Assembly: GCA_032433765.1 (NCBI GenBank)
Contig: JAVIAB010000159.1
Coordinates: forward strand, 4,070,370-4,134,369
Direction: 5' to 3'
Length of the DNA stretch: 64,000 nt
Origin: Megaustenia siamemsis
Taxonomy: Eukaryota; Mollusca; Gastropoda; Stylommatophora; Ariophantidae
A program made the position numbers and the translations under genes. The notes below the pieces were generated by a model. That model searched no databases, was not told where the DNA came from, and saw only the letters and a list, made by a program, of their open reading frames with translations. This document shows, one piece after another, positions 31,201 through 46,200 of the stretch (within the stretch, counting starts at the first letter, position 1; every line of letters begins with the position of its first letter).

Positions 31201-34200
31201 GTTAGTTATTAGTAAAGTTTGTGTTAGTTATTAGTAAAGTTTGTGTTAGTTATTAGTAGAGTTTGTGTTAGTTATTAGTGGAGTTTGTGTTAGTTATTAG
31301 TAAAGTTTGTGTTAGTTATTAGTAAAGTTTGTGTTAGTTATTAGTAAAGTTTGTGTTATTACTAGGGTTTGTGTTAGTTATTAGTAGGGTTTGTGTTAGT
31401 TATTAGTAGGGTTTGTGTTAGTTATTAGTAGAGTTTAGTGTTAGTTATTAGTAGAGTTTGTGTTAGTTATTAGTAGGGTTTGTGTTAGTTATTAGTAAAG
31501 TTTGTGTTAGTTATCAGAGTTTGTGTTAGTTATTAGTAAAGTTTGTGTTATTACTAGAGTTTGTGTTAGTTATTAGTAAAGTGTGTTTTATTACTAGGGT
31601 TGTGTTAGTTATTAGTAAAGTTTGTGTTATTTTTAGTAAAGTTTGTGTTAGTTATTGGTAAAGTTTGTGTTATTACTAGGGTTTGTGTTAGTTATTAGTA
31701 AAGTTTGTGTTATTACTAGGGTTTGTGTTAGTTATTAGTAAAGTTTGTGTTATTACTAGGGTTTGTGTTAGTTATTAGTAAAGTTTGTGTTATTACTAGG
31801 GTTTGTGTTAGTTATTAGTAGAGTTTGTGTTAGTTATTAGTAGAGTTTGTGTTAGTTATTAGTAAAGTTTGTGTTATTACTAGGGTTTGTGTTAGTTATT
31901 AGTAGAGTTTGTGTTAGTTATTAGTACAGTTTGTGTTAGTTATTAGTAAAGTTTGTGTTATTACTAGAGTTTGTGTTAGTTATTAGTAAAGTTTGTGTTA
32001 TTACTAGAGTTTGTGTTAGTTATTAGTAAAGTTTGTGTTATTACTAGGGTTTGTGTTAGTTATTAGTAAAGTTTGTGTTAGTTATTAGTAAAGTTTGTGT
32101 TATTACTAGAGTTTGTGTTAGTTATTAGTAAAGTTTGTGTTAGTTATTAGTGGAGTTTGTGTTAGTTATTAGTAAAGTTTGTGTTAGTTATTAGTAGAGT
32201 TTGTGTTAGTTATTAGTAGAGTTTGTGTTAGTTATTAGTAGAGTTTGTGTTAGTTATTAGTAAAGTTTGTGTTAGTTATTAGTAAAGTTTGTGTTAGTTA
32301 TTAGTGGAGTTTGTGTTAGTTATTAGTAAAGTTTGTGTTAGTTATTAGTAAAGTTTGTGTTAGTTATTAGTAGAGTTTGTGTTAGTTATTAGTAAAGTTT
32401 GTGTTAGTTATTAGTAGAGTTTCTGTTAGTTATTAGTAGAGTTTGTGTTAGTTATTAGTAGAGTTTGTGTTAGTTATTAGTAGAGTTTGTGTTAGTTATT
32501 AGTAAAGTTTGTGTTAGTTATTAGTAAAGTTTGTGTTAGTTATTAGTGGAGTTTGTGTTAGTTATTAGTAAAGTTTGTGTTAGTTATTAGTAAAGTTTGT
32601 GTTAGTTATTAGTAGAGTTTGTGTTAGTTATTAGTAAAGTTTGTGTTAGTTATTAGTAAAGTTTGTGTTAGTTATTAGTAGAGTTTGTGTTAGTTATTAG
32701 TAAAGTTTGTGTTAGTTATTAGTGGAGTTTGTGTTAGTTATTAGTAAAGTTTGTGTTAGTTATTAGTAAAGTTTGTGTTAGTTATTAGTAAAGTTTGTGT
32801 TATTACTAGGGTTTGTGTTAGTTATTAGTAGGGTTTGTGTTAGTTATTAGTAGGGTTTGTGTTAGTTATTAGTAGGGTTTGTGTTAGTTATTAGTAGGGT
32901 TTGTGTTAGTTATTAGTAGAGTTTAGTGTTAGTTATTAGTAGAGTTTGTGTTAGTTACTAGTAGGGTTTGTGTTAGTTATTAGTAGGGTTTGTGTTAGTT
33001 ATTAGTAGAGTTTGTGTTAGTTATTAGTAGGGTTTGTGTTAGTTATTAGTAAAGTTTGTGTTAGTTATTAGTAAAGTTTGTGTTAGTTATTAGTAAAGTT
33101 TGTGTTAGTTATCAGAGTTTGTGTTAGTTATTAGTAAAGTTTGTGTTAGTTATCAGAGTTTGTGTTAGTTATTAGTAAAGTTTGTGTTAGTTATTAGTAA
33201 AGTTTGTGTTATTACTAGAGTTTGTGTTAGTTATTAGTAAAGTTTGTGTTATTACTAGGGTTTGTGTTAGTTATTAGTAAAGTTTGTGTTAGTTATTAGT
33301 AAAGTTTGTGTTAGTTATTAGTAAAGTTTGTGTTATTACTAGAGTTTGTGTTAGTTATTAGTAAAGTTTGTGTTAGTTATTAGTAAAGTTTGTGTTAGTT
33401 ATTAGTAAAGTTTGTGTTAGTTTTTAGTGGAGTTTGTGTTAGTTATTAGTGGAGTTTGTGTTAGTTATTAGTAAAGTTAGTGTTAGTTATTAGTAAAGTT
33501 TGTGTTAGTTATTAGTAAAGTTTGTGTTAGTTATTAGTAAAGTTTGTGTTAGTTATTAGTAAAGTTTGTGTTAGTTATTAGTAGAGTTTGTGTTAGTTAT
33601 TAGTGGAGTTTGTGTTAGTTATTAGTAAATTTTGTGTTAGTTATTAGTAAAGTTTGTGTTAGTTATTAGTAAAGTTTGTGTTATTACTAGGGTTTGTGTT
33701 AGTTATTAGTAGGGTTTGTGTTAGTTATTAGTAGGGTTTGTGTTAGTTATTAGTAGAGTTTGTGTTAGTTATTAGTAGGGTTTGTGTTAGTTATTAGTAG
33801 GGTTTGTGTTAGTTATTAGTAGAGTTTGTGTTAGTTATTAGTAGGGTTTGTGTTAGTTATTAGTAAAGTTTGTGTTAGTTATTAGTAAAGTTTGTGTTAG
33901 TTATTAGTAAAGTTTGTGTTAGTTATCAGAGTTTGTGTTAGTTATTAGTAAAGTTTGTGTTAGTTATCAGAGTTTGTGTTAGTTATTAGTAAAGTTTGTG
34001 TTAGTTATTAGTAAAGTTTGTGTTATTACTAGGGTTTGTGTTAGTTATTAGTAAAGTTTGTGTTAGTTATTAGTAAAGTTTGTGTTAGTTATTAGTAAAG
34101 TTTGTGTTATTACTAGAGTTTGTGTTAGTTATTAGTAAAGTTTGTGTTATTACTAGGGTTTGTGTTAGTTATTAGTAAAGTTTGTGTTAGTTATTAGTAA

Positions 34201-37200
34201 AGTTTGTGTTAGTTATTAGTGGAGTTTGTGTTAGTTATTAGTAAAGTTTGTGTTAGTTATTAGTAAAGTTTGTGTTAGTTATTAGTAAAGTTTGTGTTAG
34301 TTATTAGTAAAGTTTGTGTTAGTTATTAGTAAAGTTTGTGTTAGTTATTAGTAGAGTTTGTGTTAGTTATTAGTGGAGTTTGTGTTAGTTATTAGTAAAG
34401 TTTGTGTTAGTTATTAGTAAAGTTTGTGTTAGTTATTAGTAAAGTTTGTGTTATTACTAGGGTTTGTGTTAGTTATTAGTAGGGTTTGTGTTAGTTATTA
34501 GTAGGGTTTGTGTTAGTTATTAGTAGGGTTTGTGTTAGTTATTAGTAGAGTTTAGTGTTAGTTATTAGTAGAGTTTGTGTTAGTTATTAGTAGGGTTTGT
34601 GTTAGTTATTAGTAAAGTTTGTGTTAGTTATCAGAGTTTGTGTTAGTTATTAGTAAAGTTTGTGTTAGTTATTAGTAAAGTTTGTGTTAGTTATTAGTAA
34701 AGTTTGTGTTATTACTAGAGTTTGTGTTAGTTATTAGTAAAGTTTGTGTTATTACTAGGGTTTGTGTTAGTTATTAGTAAAGTTTGTGTTATTTTTAGTA
34801 AAGTTTGTGTTAGTTATTGGTAAAGTTTGTGTTATTACTAGGGTTTGTGTTAGTTATTAGTAAAGTTTGTGTTATTACTAGGGTTTGTGTTAGTTATTAG
34901 TAAAGTTTGTGTTATTACTAGGGTTTGTGTTAGTTATTAGTAAAGTTTGTGTTATTACTAGGATTTGTGTTAGTTATTAGTAGAGTTTGTGTTAGTTATT
35001 AGTAGAGTTTGTGTTAGTTATTAGTAAAGTTTGTGTTATTACTAGGGTTTGTGTTAGTTATTAGTAGAGTTTGTGTTAGTTATTAGTACAGTTTGTGTTA
35101 GTTATTAGTAAAGTTTGTGTTATTACTAGAGTTTGTGTTAGTTATTAGTAAAGTTTGTGTTATTACTAGAGTTTGTGTTAGTTATTAGTAAAGTTTGTGT
35201 TTTTACTAGGGTTTGTGTTAGTTATTAGTAAAGTTTGTGTTAGTTATTAGTAAAGTTTGTGTTATTACTAGAGTTTGTGTTAGTTATTAGTAAAGTTTGT
35301 GTTAGTTATTAGTGGAGTTTGTGTTAGTTATTAGTAAAGTTTGTGTTAGTTATTAGTAGAGTTTGTGTTAGTTATTAGTAGAGTTTGTGTTAGTTATTAG
35401 TAGAGTTTGTGTTAGTTATTAGTAAAGTTTGTGTTAGTTATTAGTAAAGTTTGTGTTAGTTATTAGTGGAGTTTGTGTTAGTTATTAGTAAAGTTTGTGT
35501 TAGTTATTAGTAAAGTTTGTGTTAGTTATTAGTAGAGTTTGTGTTAGTTATTAGTAAAGTTTGTGTTAGTTATTAGTAGAGTTTCTGTTAGTTATTAGTA
35601 GAGTTTGTGTTAGTTATTAGTAGAGTTTGTGTTAGTTATTAGTAGAGTTTGTGTTAGTTATTAGTAAAGTTTGTGTTAGTTATTAGTAAAGTTTGTGTTA
35701 GTTATTAGTGGAGTTTGTGTTAGTTATTAGTAAAGTTTGTGTTAGTTATTAGTAAAGTTTGTGTTAGTTATTAGTAGAGTTTGTGTTAGTTATTAGTAAA
35801 GTTTGTGTTAGTTATTAGTAAAGTTTGTGTTAGTTATTAGTAGAGTTTGTGTTAGTTATTGGTAAAGTTTGTGTTAGTTATTAGTGGAGTTTGTGTTAGT
35901 TATTAGTAAAGTTTGTGTTAGTTATTAGTAAAGTTTGTGTTAGTTATTAGTAAAGTTTGTGTTAGTTATTAGTAAAGTTTGTGTTATTACTAGGGTTTGT
36001 GTTAGTTATTAGTAGGGTTTGTGTTAGTTATTAGTAGGGTTTGTGTTAGTTATTAGTAGGGTTTGTGTTAGTTATTAGTAGGGTTTGTGTTAGTTATTAG
36101 TAGAGTTTAGTGTTAGTTATTAGTAGAGTTTGTGTTAGTTATTAGTAGGGTTTGTGTTAGTTATTAGTAGGGTTTGTGTTAGTTATTAGTAGAGTTTGTG
36201 TTAGTTATTAGTAGGGTTTGTGTAAGTTATTAGTAAAGTTTGTGTTAGTTATTAGTAAAGTTTGTGTTAGTTATTAGTAAAGTTTGTGTTAGTTATCAGA
36301 GTTTGTGTTAGTTATTAGTAAAGTTTGTGTTAGTTATTAGTGGAGTTTGTGTTAGTTATTAGTAAAGTTTGTGTTAGTTATTAGTAAAGTTTGTGTTAGT
36401 TATTAGTAAAGTTTGTGTTATTACTAGGGTTTGTGTTAGTTATTAGTAGGGTTTGTGTTAGTTATTAGTAGGGTTTGTGTTAGTTATTAGTAGGGTTTGT
36501 GTTAGTTATTAGTAGAGTTTAGTGTTAGTTATTAGTAGAGTTTGTGTTAGTTATTAGTAGGGTTTGTGTTAATTATTAGTAAAGTTTGTGTTAGTTATCA
36601 GAGTTTGTGTTAGTTATTAGTAAAGTTTGTGTTAGTTATTAGTAAAGTTTGTGTTATTACTAGAGTTTGTGTTAGTTATTAGTAAAGTTTGTGTTATTAC
36701 TAGGGTTTGTGTTAGTTATTAGTAAAGTTTGTGTTATTTTTAGTAAAGTTTGTGTTAGTTATGGTAAAGTTTGTGTTATTACTAGAGTTTGTGTTAGTTA
36801 TTAGTAAAGTTTGTGTTATTACTAGGGTTTGTGTTAGTTATTAGTAAAGTTTGTGTTAGTTATTAGTAAAGTTTGTGTTAGTTATTAGTAAAGTTTGTGT
36901 TATTACTAGGGTTTGTGTTAGTTATTAGTAAAGTTTGTGTTATTACTAGGGTTTGTGTTAGTTATTAGTAAAGTTTGTGTTATTACTAGGGTTTGTGTTA
37001 GTTATTAGTAAAGTTTGTGTTATTACTAGGGTTTGTGTTAGTTATTAGTAGAGTTTGTGTTAGTTATTAGTAGAGTTTGTGTTAGTTATTAGTAAAGTTT
37101 GTGTTATTAGTAGAGTTTGTGTTAGTTATTAGTAGAGTTTGTGTTAGTTATTAGTAAAGTTTGTGTTATTACTAGGGTTTGTGTTAGTTATTAGTAGAGT

Positions 37201-40200
37201 TTGTGTTAGTTATTAGTAGAGTTTGTGTTAGTTATTAGTAAAGTTTGTGTTATTACTAGAGTTTGTGTTAGTTATTAGTAAAGTTTGTGTTATTACTAGA
37301 GTTTGTGTTAGTTATTAGTAAAGTTTGTGTTATTACTAGGGTTTGTGTTAGTTATTAGTAAAGTTTGTGTTAGTTATTAGTAAAGTTTGTGTTATTACTA
37401 GAGTTTGTGTTAGTTATTAGTAAAGTTTGTGTTAGTTATTAGTGGAGTTTGTGTTAGTTATTAGTAGAGTTTGTGTTAGTTATTAGTAGAGTTTGTGTTA
37501 GTTATTAGTAAAGTTTGTGTTAGTTATTAGTAGAGTTTGTGTTAGTTATTAGTAAAGTTTGTGTTAGTTATTAGTAAAGTTTGTGTTAGTTATTAGTGGA
37601 GTTTGTGTTAGTTATTAGTAAAGTTTGTGTTAGTTATTAGTAAAGTTTGTGTTAGTTATTAGTAAAGTTTGTGTTATTACTAGGGTTTGTGTTAGTTATT
37701 AGTAGGGTTTGTGTTAGTTATTAGTAGGGTTTGTGTTAGTTATTAGTAGGGTTTGTGTTAGTTATTAGTAGAGTTTGTGTTAGTTATTAGTAAAGTTTGT
37801 GTTAGTTATTAGTAAAGTTTGTGTTATTACTAGGGTTTGTGTTAGTTATTAGTAGGGTTTGTGTTAGTTATTAGTAGGGTTTGTGTTAGTTATTAGTAGG
37901 GTTTGTGTTAGTTATTAGTAGAGTTTGTGTTAGTTATTAGTAGGGTTTGTGTAAGTTATTAGTAAAGTTTGTGTTAGTTATTAGTAAAGTTTGTGTTAGT
38001 TATTAGTAAAGTTTGTGTTAGTTATCAGAGTTTGTGTTAGTTATTAGTAAAGTTTGTGTTAGTTATCAGAGTTTGTGTTAGTTATTAGTAAAGTTTGTGT
38101 TAGTTATTAGTAAAGTTTGTGTTATTACTAGAGTTTGTGTTAGTTATTAGTAAAGTTTGTGTTATTACTAGGGTTTGTGTTAGTTATTAGTAAAGTTTGT
38201 GTTAGTTATTAGTAAAGTTTGTGTTAGTTATTAGTAAAGTTTGTGTTATTACTAGAGTTTGTGTTAGTTATTAGTAAAGTTTGTGTTATTACTAGGGTTT
38301 GTGTTAGTTATTAGTAAAGTTTGTGTTAGTTATTAGTAAAGTTTGTGTTAGTTATTAGTAAAGTTTGTGTTATTACTAGAGTTTGTGTTAGTTATTAGTA
38401 AAGTTTGTGTTATTACTAGGGTTTGTGTTAGTTATTAGTAAAGTTTGTGTTAGTTATTAGTAAAGTTTGTGTTAGTTATTAGTGGAGTTTGTGTTAGTTA
38501 TTAGTAAAGTTTGTGTTAGTTATTAGTAAAGTTTGTGTTAGTTATTAGTAAAGTTTGTGTTAGTTATTAGTAAAGTTTGTGTTAGTTATTAGTAAAGTTT
38601 GTGTTAGTTATTAGTAGAGTTTGTGTTAGTTATTAGTGGAGTTTGTGTTAGTTATTAGTAAAGTTTGTGTTAGTTATTAGTAAAGTTTGTGTTAGTTATT
38701 AGTAAAGTTTGTGTTATTACTAGGGTTTGTGTTAGTTATTAGTAGGGTTTGTGTTAGTTATTAGTAGGGGTTGTGTTAGTTATTAGTAGGGTTTGTGTTA
38801 GTTATTAGTAGAGTTTAGTGTTAGTTATTAGTAGAGTTTGTGTTAGTTATTAGTAGGGTTTGTGTTAGTTATTAGTAAAGTTTGTGTTAGTTATCAGAGT
38901 TTGTGTTAGTTATTAGTAAAGTTTGTGTTAGTTATTAGTAAAGTTTGTGTTAGTTATTAGTAAAGTTTGTGTTATTACTAGAGTTTGTGTTAGTTATTAG
39001 TAAAGTTTGTGTTATTACTAGGGTTTGTGTTAGTTATTAGTAAAGTTTGTGTTATTTTTAGTAAAGTTTGTGTTAGTTATTGGTAAAGTTTGTGTTATTA
39101 CTAGGGTTTGTGTTAGTTATTAGTAAAGTTTGTGTTATTACTAGGGTTTGTGTTAGTTATTAGTAAAGTTTGTGTTATTACTAGGGTTTGTGTTAGTTAT
39201 TAGTAAAGTTTGTGTTTTTACTAGGGTTTGTGTTAGTTATTAGTAAAGTTTGTGTTAGTTATTAGTAAAGTTTGTGTTATTACTAGAGTTTGTGTTAGTT
39301 ATTAGTAAAGTTTGTGTTAGTTATTAGTGGAGTTTGTGTTAGTTATTAGTAAAGTTTGTGTTAGTTATTAGTAGAGTTTGTGTTAGTTATTAGTAGAGTT
39401 TGTGTTAGTTATTAGTAGAGTTTGTGTTAGTTATTAGTAAAGTTTGTGTTAGTTATTAGTAAAGTTTGTGTTAGTTATTAGTGGAGTTTGTGTTAGTTAT
39501 TAGTAAAGTTTGTGTTAGTTATTAGTAAAGTTTGTGTTAGTTATTAGTAGAGTTTGTGTTAGTTATTAGTAAAGTTTGTGTTAGTTATTAGTAGAGTTTC
39601 TGTTAGTTATTAGTAGAGTTTGTGTTAGTTATTAGTAGAGTTTGTGTTAGTTATTAGTAGAGTTTGTGTTAGTTATTAGTAAAGTTTGTGTTAGTTATTA
39701 GTAAAGTTTGTGTTAGTTATTAGTGGAGTTTGTGTTAGTTATTAGTAAAGTTTGTGTTAGTTATTAGTAAAGTTTGTGTTAGTTATTAGTAGAGTTTGTG
39801 TTAGTTATTAGTAAAGTTTGTGTTAGTTATTAGTAAAGTTTGTGTTAGTTATTAGTAGAGTTTGTGTTAGTTATTGGTAAAGTTTGTGTTAGTTATTAGT
39901 GGAGTTTGTGTTAGTTATTAGTAAAGTTTGTGTTAGTTATTAGTAAAGTTTGTGTTAGTTATTAGTAAAGTTTGTGTTATTACTAGGGTTTGTGTTAGTT
40001 ATTAGTAGGGTTTGTGTTAGTTATTAGTAGGGTTTGTGTTAGTTATTAGTAGGTTTGTGTTAGTTATTAGTAGGGTTTGTGTTAGTTATTAGTAGAGTTT
40101 AGTGTTAGTTATTAGTAGAGTTTGTGTTAGTTATTAGTAGGGTTTGTGTTAGTTATTAGTAGGGTTTGTGTTAGTTATTAGTAGAGTTTGTGTTAGTTAT

Positions 40201-43200
40201 TAGTAGGGTTTGTGTAAGTTATTAGTAAAGTTTGTGTTAGTTATTAGTAAAGTTTGTGTTAGTTATTAGTAAAGTTTGTGTTAGTTATCAGAGTTTGTGT
40301 TAGTTATTAGTAAAGTTTGTGTTAGTTATTAGTGGAGTTTGTGTTAGTTATTAGTAAAGTTTGTGTTAGTTATTAGTAAAGTTTGTGTTAGTTATTAGTA
40401 AAGTTTGTGTTATTACTAGGGTTTGTGTTAGTTATTAGTAGGGTTTGTGTTAGTTATTAGTAGGGTTTGTGTTAGTTATTAGTAGGGTTTGTGTTAGTTA
40501 TTAGTAGAGTTTAGTGTTAGTTATTAGTAGAGTTTGTGTTAGTTATTAGTAGGGTTTGTGTTAATTATTAGTAAAGTTTGTGTTAGTTATCAGAGTTTGT
40601 GTTAGTTATTAGTAAAGTTTGTGTTAGTTATTAGTAAAGTTTGTGTTATTACTAGAGTTTGTGTTAGTTATTAGTAAAGTTTGTGTTATTACTAGGGTTT
40701 GTGTTAGTTATTAGTAAAGTTTGTGTTATTTTTAGTAAAGTTTGTGTTAGTTATTGGTAAAGTTTGTGTTATTACTAGGGTTTGTGTTAGTTATTAGTAA
40801 AGTTTGTGTTATTACTAGGGTTTGTGTTAGTTATTAGTAAAGTTTGTGTTATTACTAGGGTTTGTGTTAGTTATTAGTAAAGTTTGTGTTATTACTAGGA
40901 TTTGTGTTAGTTATTAGTAGAGTTTGTGTTAGTTATTAGTAGAGTTTGTGTTAGTTATTAGTAAAGTTTGTGTTATTACTAGGGTTTGTGTTAGTTATTA
41001 GTAGAGTTTGTGTTAGTTATTAGTACAGTTTGTGTTAGTTATTAGTAAAGTTTGTGTTATTACTAGAGTTTGTGTTAGTTATTAGTAAAGTTTGTGTTAT
41101 TACTAGAGTTTGTGTTAGTTATTAGTAAAGTTTGTGTTTTTACTAGGGTTTGTGTTAGTTATTAGTAAAGTTTGTGTTAGTTATTAGTAAAGTTTGTGTT
41201 ATTACTAGAGTTTGTGTTAGTTATTAGTAAAGTTTGTGTTAGTTATTAGTGGAGTTTGTGTTAGTTATTAGTAAAGTTTGTGTTAGTTATTAGTAGAGTT
41301 TGTGTTAGTTATTAGTAGAGTTTGTGTTAGTTATTAGTAGAGTTTGTGTTAGTTATTAGTAAAGTTTGTGTTAGTTATTAGTAAAGTTTGTGTTAGTTAT
41401 TAGTGGAGTTTGTGTTAGTTATTAGTAAAGTTTGTGTTAGTTATTAGTAAAGTTTGTGTTAGTTATTAGTAGAGTTTGTGTTAGTTATTAGTAAAGTTTG
41501 TGTTAGTTATTAGTAGAGTTTCTGTTAGTTATTAGTAGAGTTTGTGTTAGTTATTAGTAGAGTTTGTGTTAGTTATTAGTAGAGTTTGTGTTAGTTATTA
41601 GTAAAGTTTGTGTTAGTTATTAGTAAAGTTTGTGTTAGTTATTAGTGGAGTTTGTGTTAGTTATTAGTAAAGTTTGTGTTAGTTATTAGTAAAGTTTGTG
41701 TTAGTTATTAGTAGAGTTTGTGTTAGTTATTAGTAAAGTTTGTGTTAGTTATTAGTAAAGTTTGTGTTAGTTATTAGTAGAGTTTGTGTTAGTTATTGGT
41801 AAAGTTTGTGTTAGTTATTAGTGGAGTTTGTGTTAGTTATTAGTAAAGTTTGTGTTAGTTATTAGTAAAGTTTGTGTTAGTTATTAGTAAAGTTTGTGTT
41901 ATTACTAGGGTTTGTGTTAGTTATTAGTAGGGTTTGTGTTAGTTATTAGTAGGGTTTGTGTTAGTTATTAGTAGGGTTTGTGTTAGTTATTAGTAGGGTT
42001 TGTGTTAGTTATTAGTAGAGTTTAGTGTTAGTTATTAGTAGAGTTTGTGTTAGTTATTAGTAGGGTTTGTGTTAGTTATTAGTAGGGTTTGTGTTAGTTA
42101 TTAGTAGAGTTTGTGTTAGTTATTAGTAGGGTTTGTGTAAGTTATTAGTAAAGTTTGTGTTAGTTATTAGTAAAGTTTGTGTTAGTTATTAGTAAAGTTT
42201 GTGTTAGTTATCAGAGTTTGTGTTAGTTATTAGTAAAGTTTGTGTTAGTTATTAGTGGAGTTTGTGTTAGTTATTAGTAAAGTTTGTGTTAGTTATTAGT
42301 AAAGTTTGTGTTAGTTATTAGTAAAGTTTGTGTTATTACTAGGGTTTGTGTTAGTTATTAGTAGGGTTTGTGTTAGTTATTAGTAGGGTTTGTGTTAGTT
42401 ATTAGTAGGTTTGTGTTAGTTATTAGTAGAGTTTAGTGTTAGTTATTAGTAGAGTTTGTGTTAGTTATTAGGGTTTGTGTTATTATTAGTAAAGTTTGTG
42501 TTAGTTATCAGAGTTTGTGTTAGTTATTAGTAAAGTTTGTGTTAGTTATTAGTAAAGTTTGTGTTATTACTAGAGTTTGTGTTAGTTATTAGTAAAGTTT
42601 GTGTTATTACTAGGGTTTGTGTTAGTTATTAGTAAAGTTTGTGTTATTTTTAGTAAAGTTTGTGTTAGTTATTGGTAAAGTTTGTGTTATTACTAGAGTT
42701 TGTGTTAGTTATTAGTAAAGTTTGTGTTATTACTAGGGTTTGTGTTAGTTATTAGTAAAGTTTGTGTTAGTTATTAGTAAAGTTTGTGTTAGTTATTAGT
42801 AAAGTTTGTGTTATTACTAGGGTTTGTGTTAGTTATTAGTAAAGTTTGTGTTATTACTAGGGTTTGTGTTAGTTATTAGTAAAGTTTGTGTTATTACTAG
42901 GGTTTGTGTTAGTTATTAGTAAAGTTTGTGTTATTACTAGGGTTTGTGTTAGTTATTAGTAGAGTTTGTGTTAGTTATTAGTAGAGTTTGTGTTAGTTAT
43001 TAGTAAAGTTTGTGTTATTAGTAGAGTTTGTGTTAGTTATTAGTAGAGTTTGTGTTAGTTATTAGTAAAGTTTGTGTTATTACTAGGGTTTGTGTTAGTT
43101 ATTAGTAGAGTTTGTGTTAGTTATTAGTAGAGTTTGTGTTAGTTATTAGTAAAGTTTGTGTTATTACTAGAGTTTGTGTTAGTTATTAGTAAAGTTTGTG

Positions 43201-46200
43201 TTATTACTAGAGTTTGTGTTAGTTATTAGTAAAGTTTGTGTTATTACTAGGGTTTGTGTTAGTTATTAGTAAAGTTTGTGTTAGTTATTAGTAAAGTTTG
43301 TGTTATTACTAGAGTTTGTGTTAGTTATTAGTAAAGTTTGTGTTAGTTATTAGTGGAGTTTGTGTTAGTTATTAGTAGAGTTTGTGTTAGTTATTAGTAG
43401 AGTTTGTGTTAGTTATTAGTAAAGTTTGTGTTAGTTATTAGTAGAGTTTGTGTTAGTTATTAGTAAAGTTTGTGTTAGTTATTAGTAAAGTTTGTGTTAG
43501 TTATTAGTGGAGTTTGTGTTAGTTATTAGTAAAGTTTGTGTTAGTTATTAGTAAAGTTTGTGTTAGTTATTAGTAAAGTTTGTGTTATTACTAGGGTTTG
43601 TGTTAGTTATTAGTAGGGTTTGTGTTAGTTATTAGTAGGGTTTGTGTTAGTTATTAGTAGGGTTTGTGTTAGTTATTAGTAGAGTTTGTGTTAGTTATTA
43701 GTAAAGTTTGTGTTAGTTATTAGTAAAGTTTGTGTTATTACTAGGTTTGTGTTAGTTATTAGTAGGGTTTGTGTTAGTTATTAGTAGGGTTTGTGTTAGT
43801 TATTAGTAGGGTTTGTGTTAGTTATTAGTAGAGTTTGTGTTAGTTATTAGTAGGGTTTGTGTAAGTTATTAGTAAAGTTTGTGTTAGTTATTAGTAAAGT
43901 TTGTGTTAGTTATTAGTAAAGTTTGTGTTAGTTATCAGAGTTTGTGTTAGTTATTAGTAAAGTTTGTGTTAGTTATCAGAGTTTGTGTTAGTTATTAGTA
44001 AAGTTTGTGTTAGTTATTAGTAAAGTTTGTGTTATTACTAGAGTTTGTGTTAGTTATTAGTAAAGTTTGTGTTATTACTAGGGTTTGTGTTAGTTATTAG
44101 TAAAGTTTGTGTTAGTTATTAGTAAAGTTTGTGTTAGTTATTAGTAAAGTTTGTGTTATTACTAGAGTTTGTGTTAGTTATTAGTAAAGTTTGTGTTATT
44201 ACTAGGGTTTGTGTTAGTTATTAGTAAAGTTTGTGTTAGTTATTAGTAAAGTTTGTGTTAGTTATTAGTAAAGTTTGTGTTATTACTAGAGTTTGTGTTA
44301 GTTATTAGTAAAGTTTGTGTTATTACTAGGGTTTGTGTTAGTTATTAGTAAAGTTTGTGTTAGTTATTAGTAAAGTTTGTGTTAGTTATTAGTGGAGTTT
44401 GTGTTAGTTATTAGTAAAGTTTGTGTTAGTTATTAGTAAAGTTTGTGTTAGTTATTAGTAAAGTTTGTGTTAGTTATTAGTAAAGTTTGTGTTAGTTATT
44501 AGTAAAGTTTGTGTTAGTTATTAGTAGAGTTTGTGTTAGTTATTAGTGGAGTTTGTGTTAGTTATTAGTAAAGTTTGTGTTAGTTATTAGTAAAGTTTGT
44601 GTTAGTTATTAGTAAAGTTTGTGTTATTACTAGGGTTTGTGTTAGTTATTAGTAGGGTTTGTGTTAGTTATTAGTAGGGTTTGTGTTAGTTATTAGTAGG
44701 GTTTGTGTTAGTTATTAGTAGAGTTTGTGTTAGTTATTAGTAGAGTTTGTGTTAGTTATTAGTAGGTTTGTGTTAGTTATTAGTAAAGTTTGTGTTAGTT
44801 ATCAGAGTTTGTGTTAGTTATTAGTAAAGTTTGTGTTAGTTATTAGTAAAGTTTGTGTTAGTTATTAGTAAAGTTTGTGTTATTACTAGAGTTTGTGTTA
44901 GTTATTAGTAAAGTTTGTGTTATTACTAGGGTTTGTGTTAGTTATTAGTAAAGTTTGTGTTATTTTTAGTAAAGTTTGTGTTAGTTATTGGTAAAGTTTG
45001 TGTTATTACTAGGGTTTGTGTTAGTTATTAGTAAAGTTTGTGTTATTACTAGGGTTTGTGTTAGTTATTAGTAAAGTTTGTGTTATTACTAGGGTTTGTG
45101 TTAGTTATTAGTAAAGTTTGTGTTTTTACTAGGGTTTGTGTTAGTTATTAGTAAAGTTTGTGTTAGTTATTAGTAAAGTTTGTGTTATTACTAGAGTTTG
45201 TGTTAGTTATTAGTAAAGTTTGTGTTAGTTATTAGTAAAGTTTGTGTTAGTTATTAGTAAAGTTTGTGTTAGTTATTAGTAGAGTTTGTGTTAGTTATTA
45301 GTAGAGTTTGTGTTAGTTATTAGTAGAGTTTGTGTTAGTTATTAGTAAAGTTTGTGTTAGTTATTAGTAAAGTTTGTGTTAGTTATTAGTGGAGTTTGTG
45401 TTAGTTATTAGTAAAGTTTGTGTTAGTTATTAGTAAAGTTTGTGTTAGTTATTAGTAAAGTTTGTGTTAGTTATTAGTAAAGTTTGTGTTAGTTATTAGT
45501 AGAGTTTGTGTTAGTTATTAGTAGAGTTTGTGTTAGTTATTAGTAGAGTTTGTGTTAGTTATTAGTAAAGTTTGTGTTAGTTATTAGTAAAGTTTGTGTT
45601 AGTTATTAGTAAAGTTTGTGTTAGTTATTAGTGGAGTTTGTGTTAGTTATTAGTAAAGTTTGTGTTAGTTATTAGTAAAGTTTGTGTTAGTTATTAGTAG
45701 AGTTTGTGTTAGTTATTAGTAGAGTTTGTGTTAGTTATTAGTAGGGTTTGTGTTAGTTATTAGTAAAGTTTGTGTTAGTTATCAGAGTTTGTGTTAGTTA
45801 TTAGTAAAGTTTGTGTTAGTTATTAGTAAAGTTTGTGTTAGTTATTAGTAAAGTTTGTGTTATTACTAGAGTTTGTGTTAGTTATTAGTAAAGTTTGTGT
45901 TATTACTAGGGTTTGTGTTAGTTATTAGTAAAGTTTGTGTTATTTTTAGTAAAGTTTGTGTTAGTTATTGGTAAAGTTTGTGTTATTACTAGGGTTTGTG
46001 TTAGTTATTAGTAAAGTTTGTGTTATTACTAGGGTTTGTGTTAGTTATTAGTAAAGTTTGTGTTATTACTAGGGTTTGTGTTAGTTATTAGTAAAGTTTG
46101 TGTTATTACTAGGATTTGTGTTAGTTATTAGTAGAGTTTGTGTTAGTTATTAGTAGAGTTTGTGTTAGTTATTAGTAAAGTTTGTGTTATTACTAGGGTT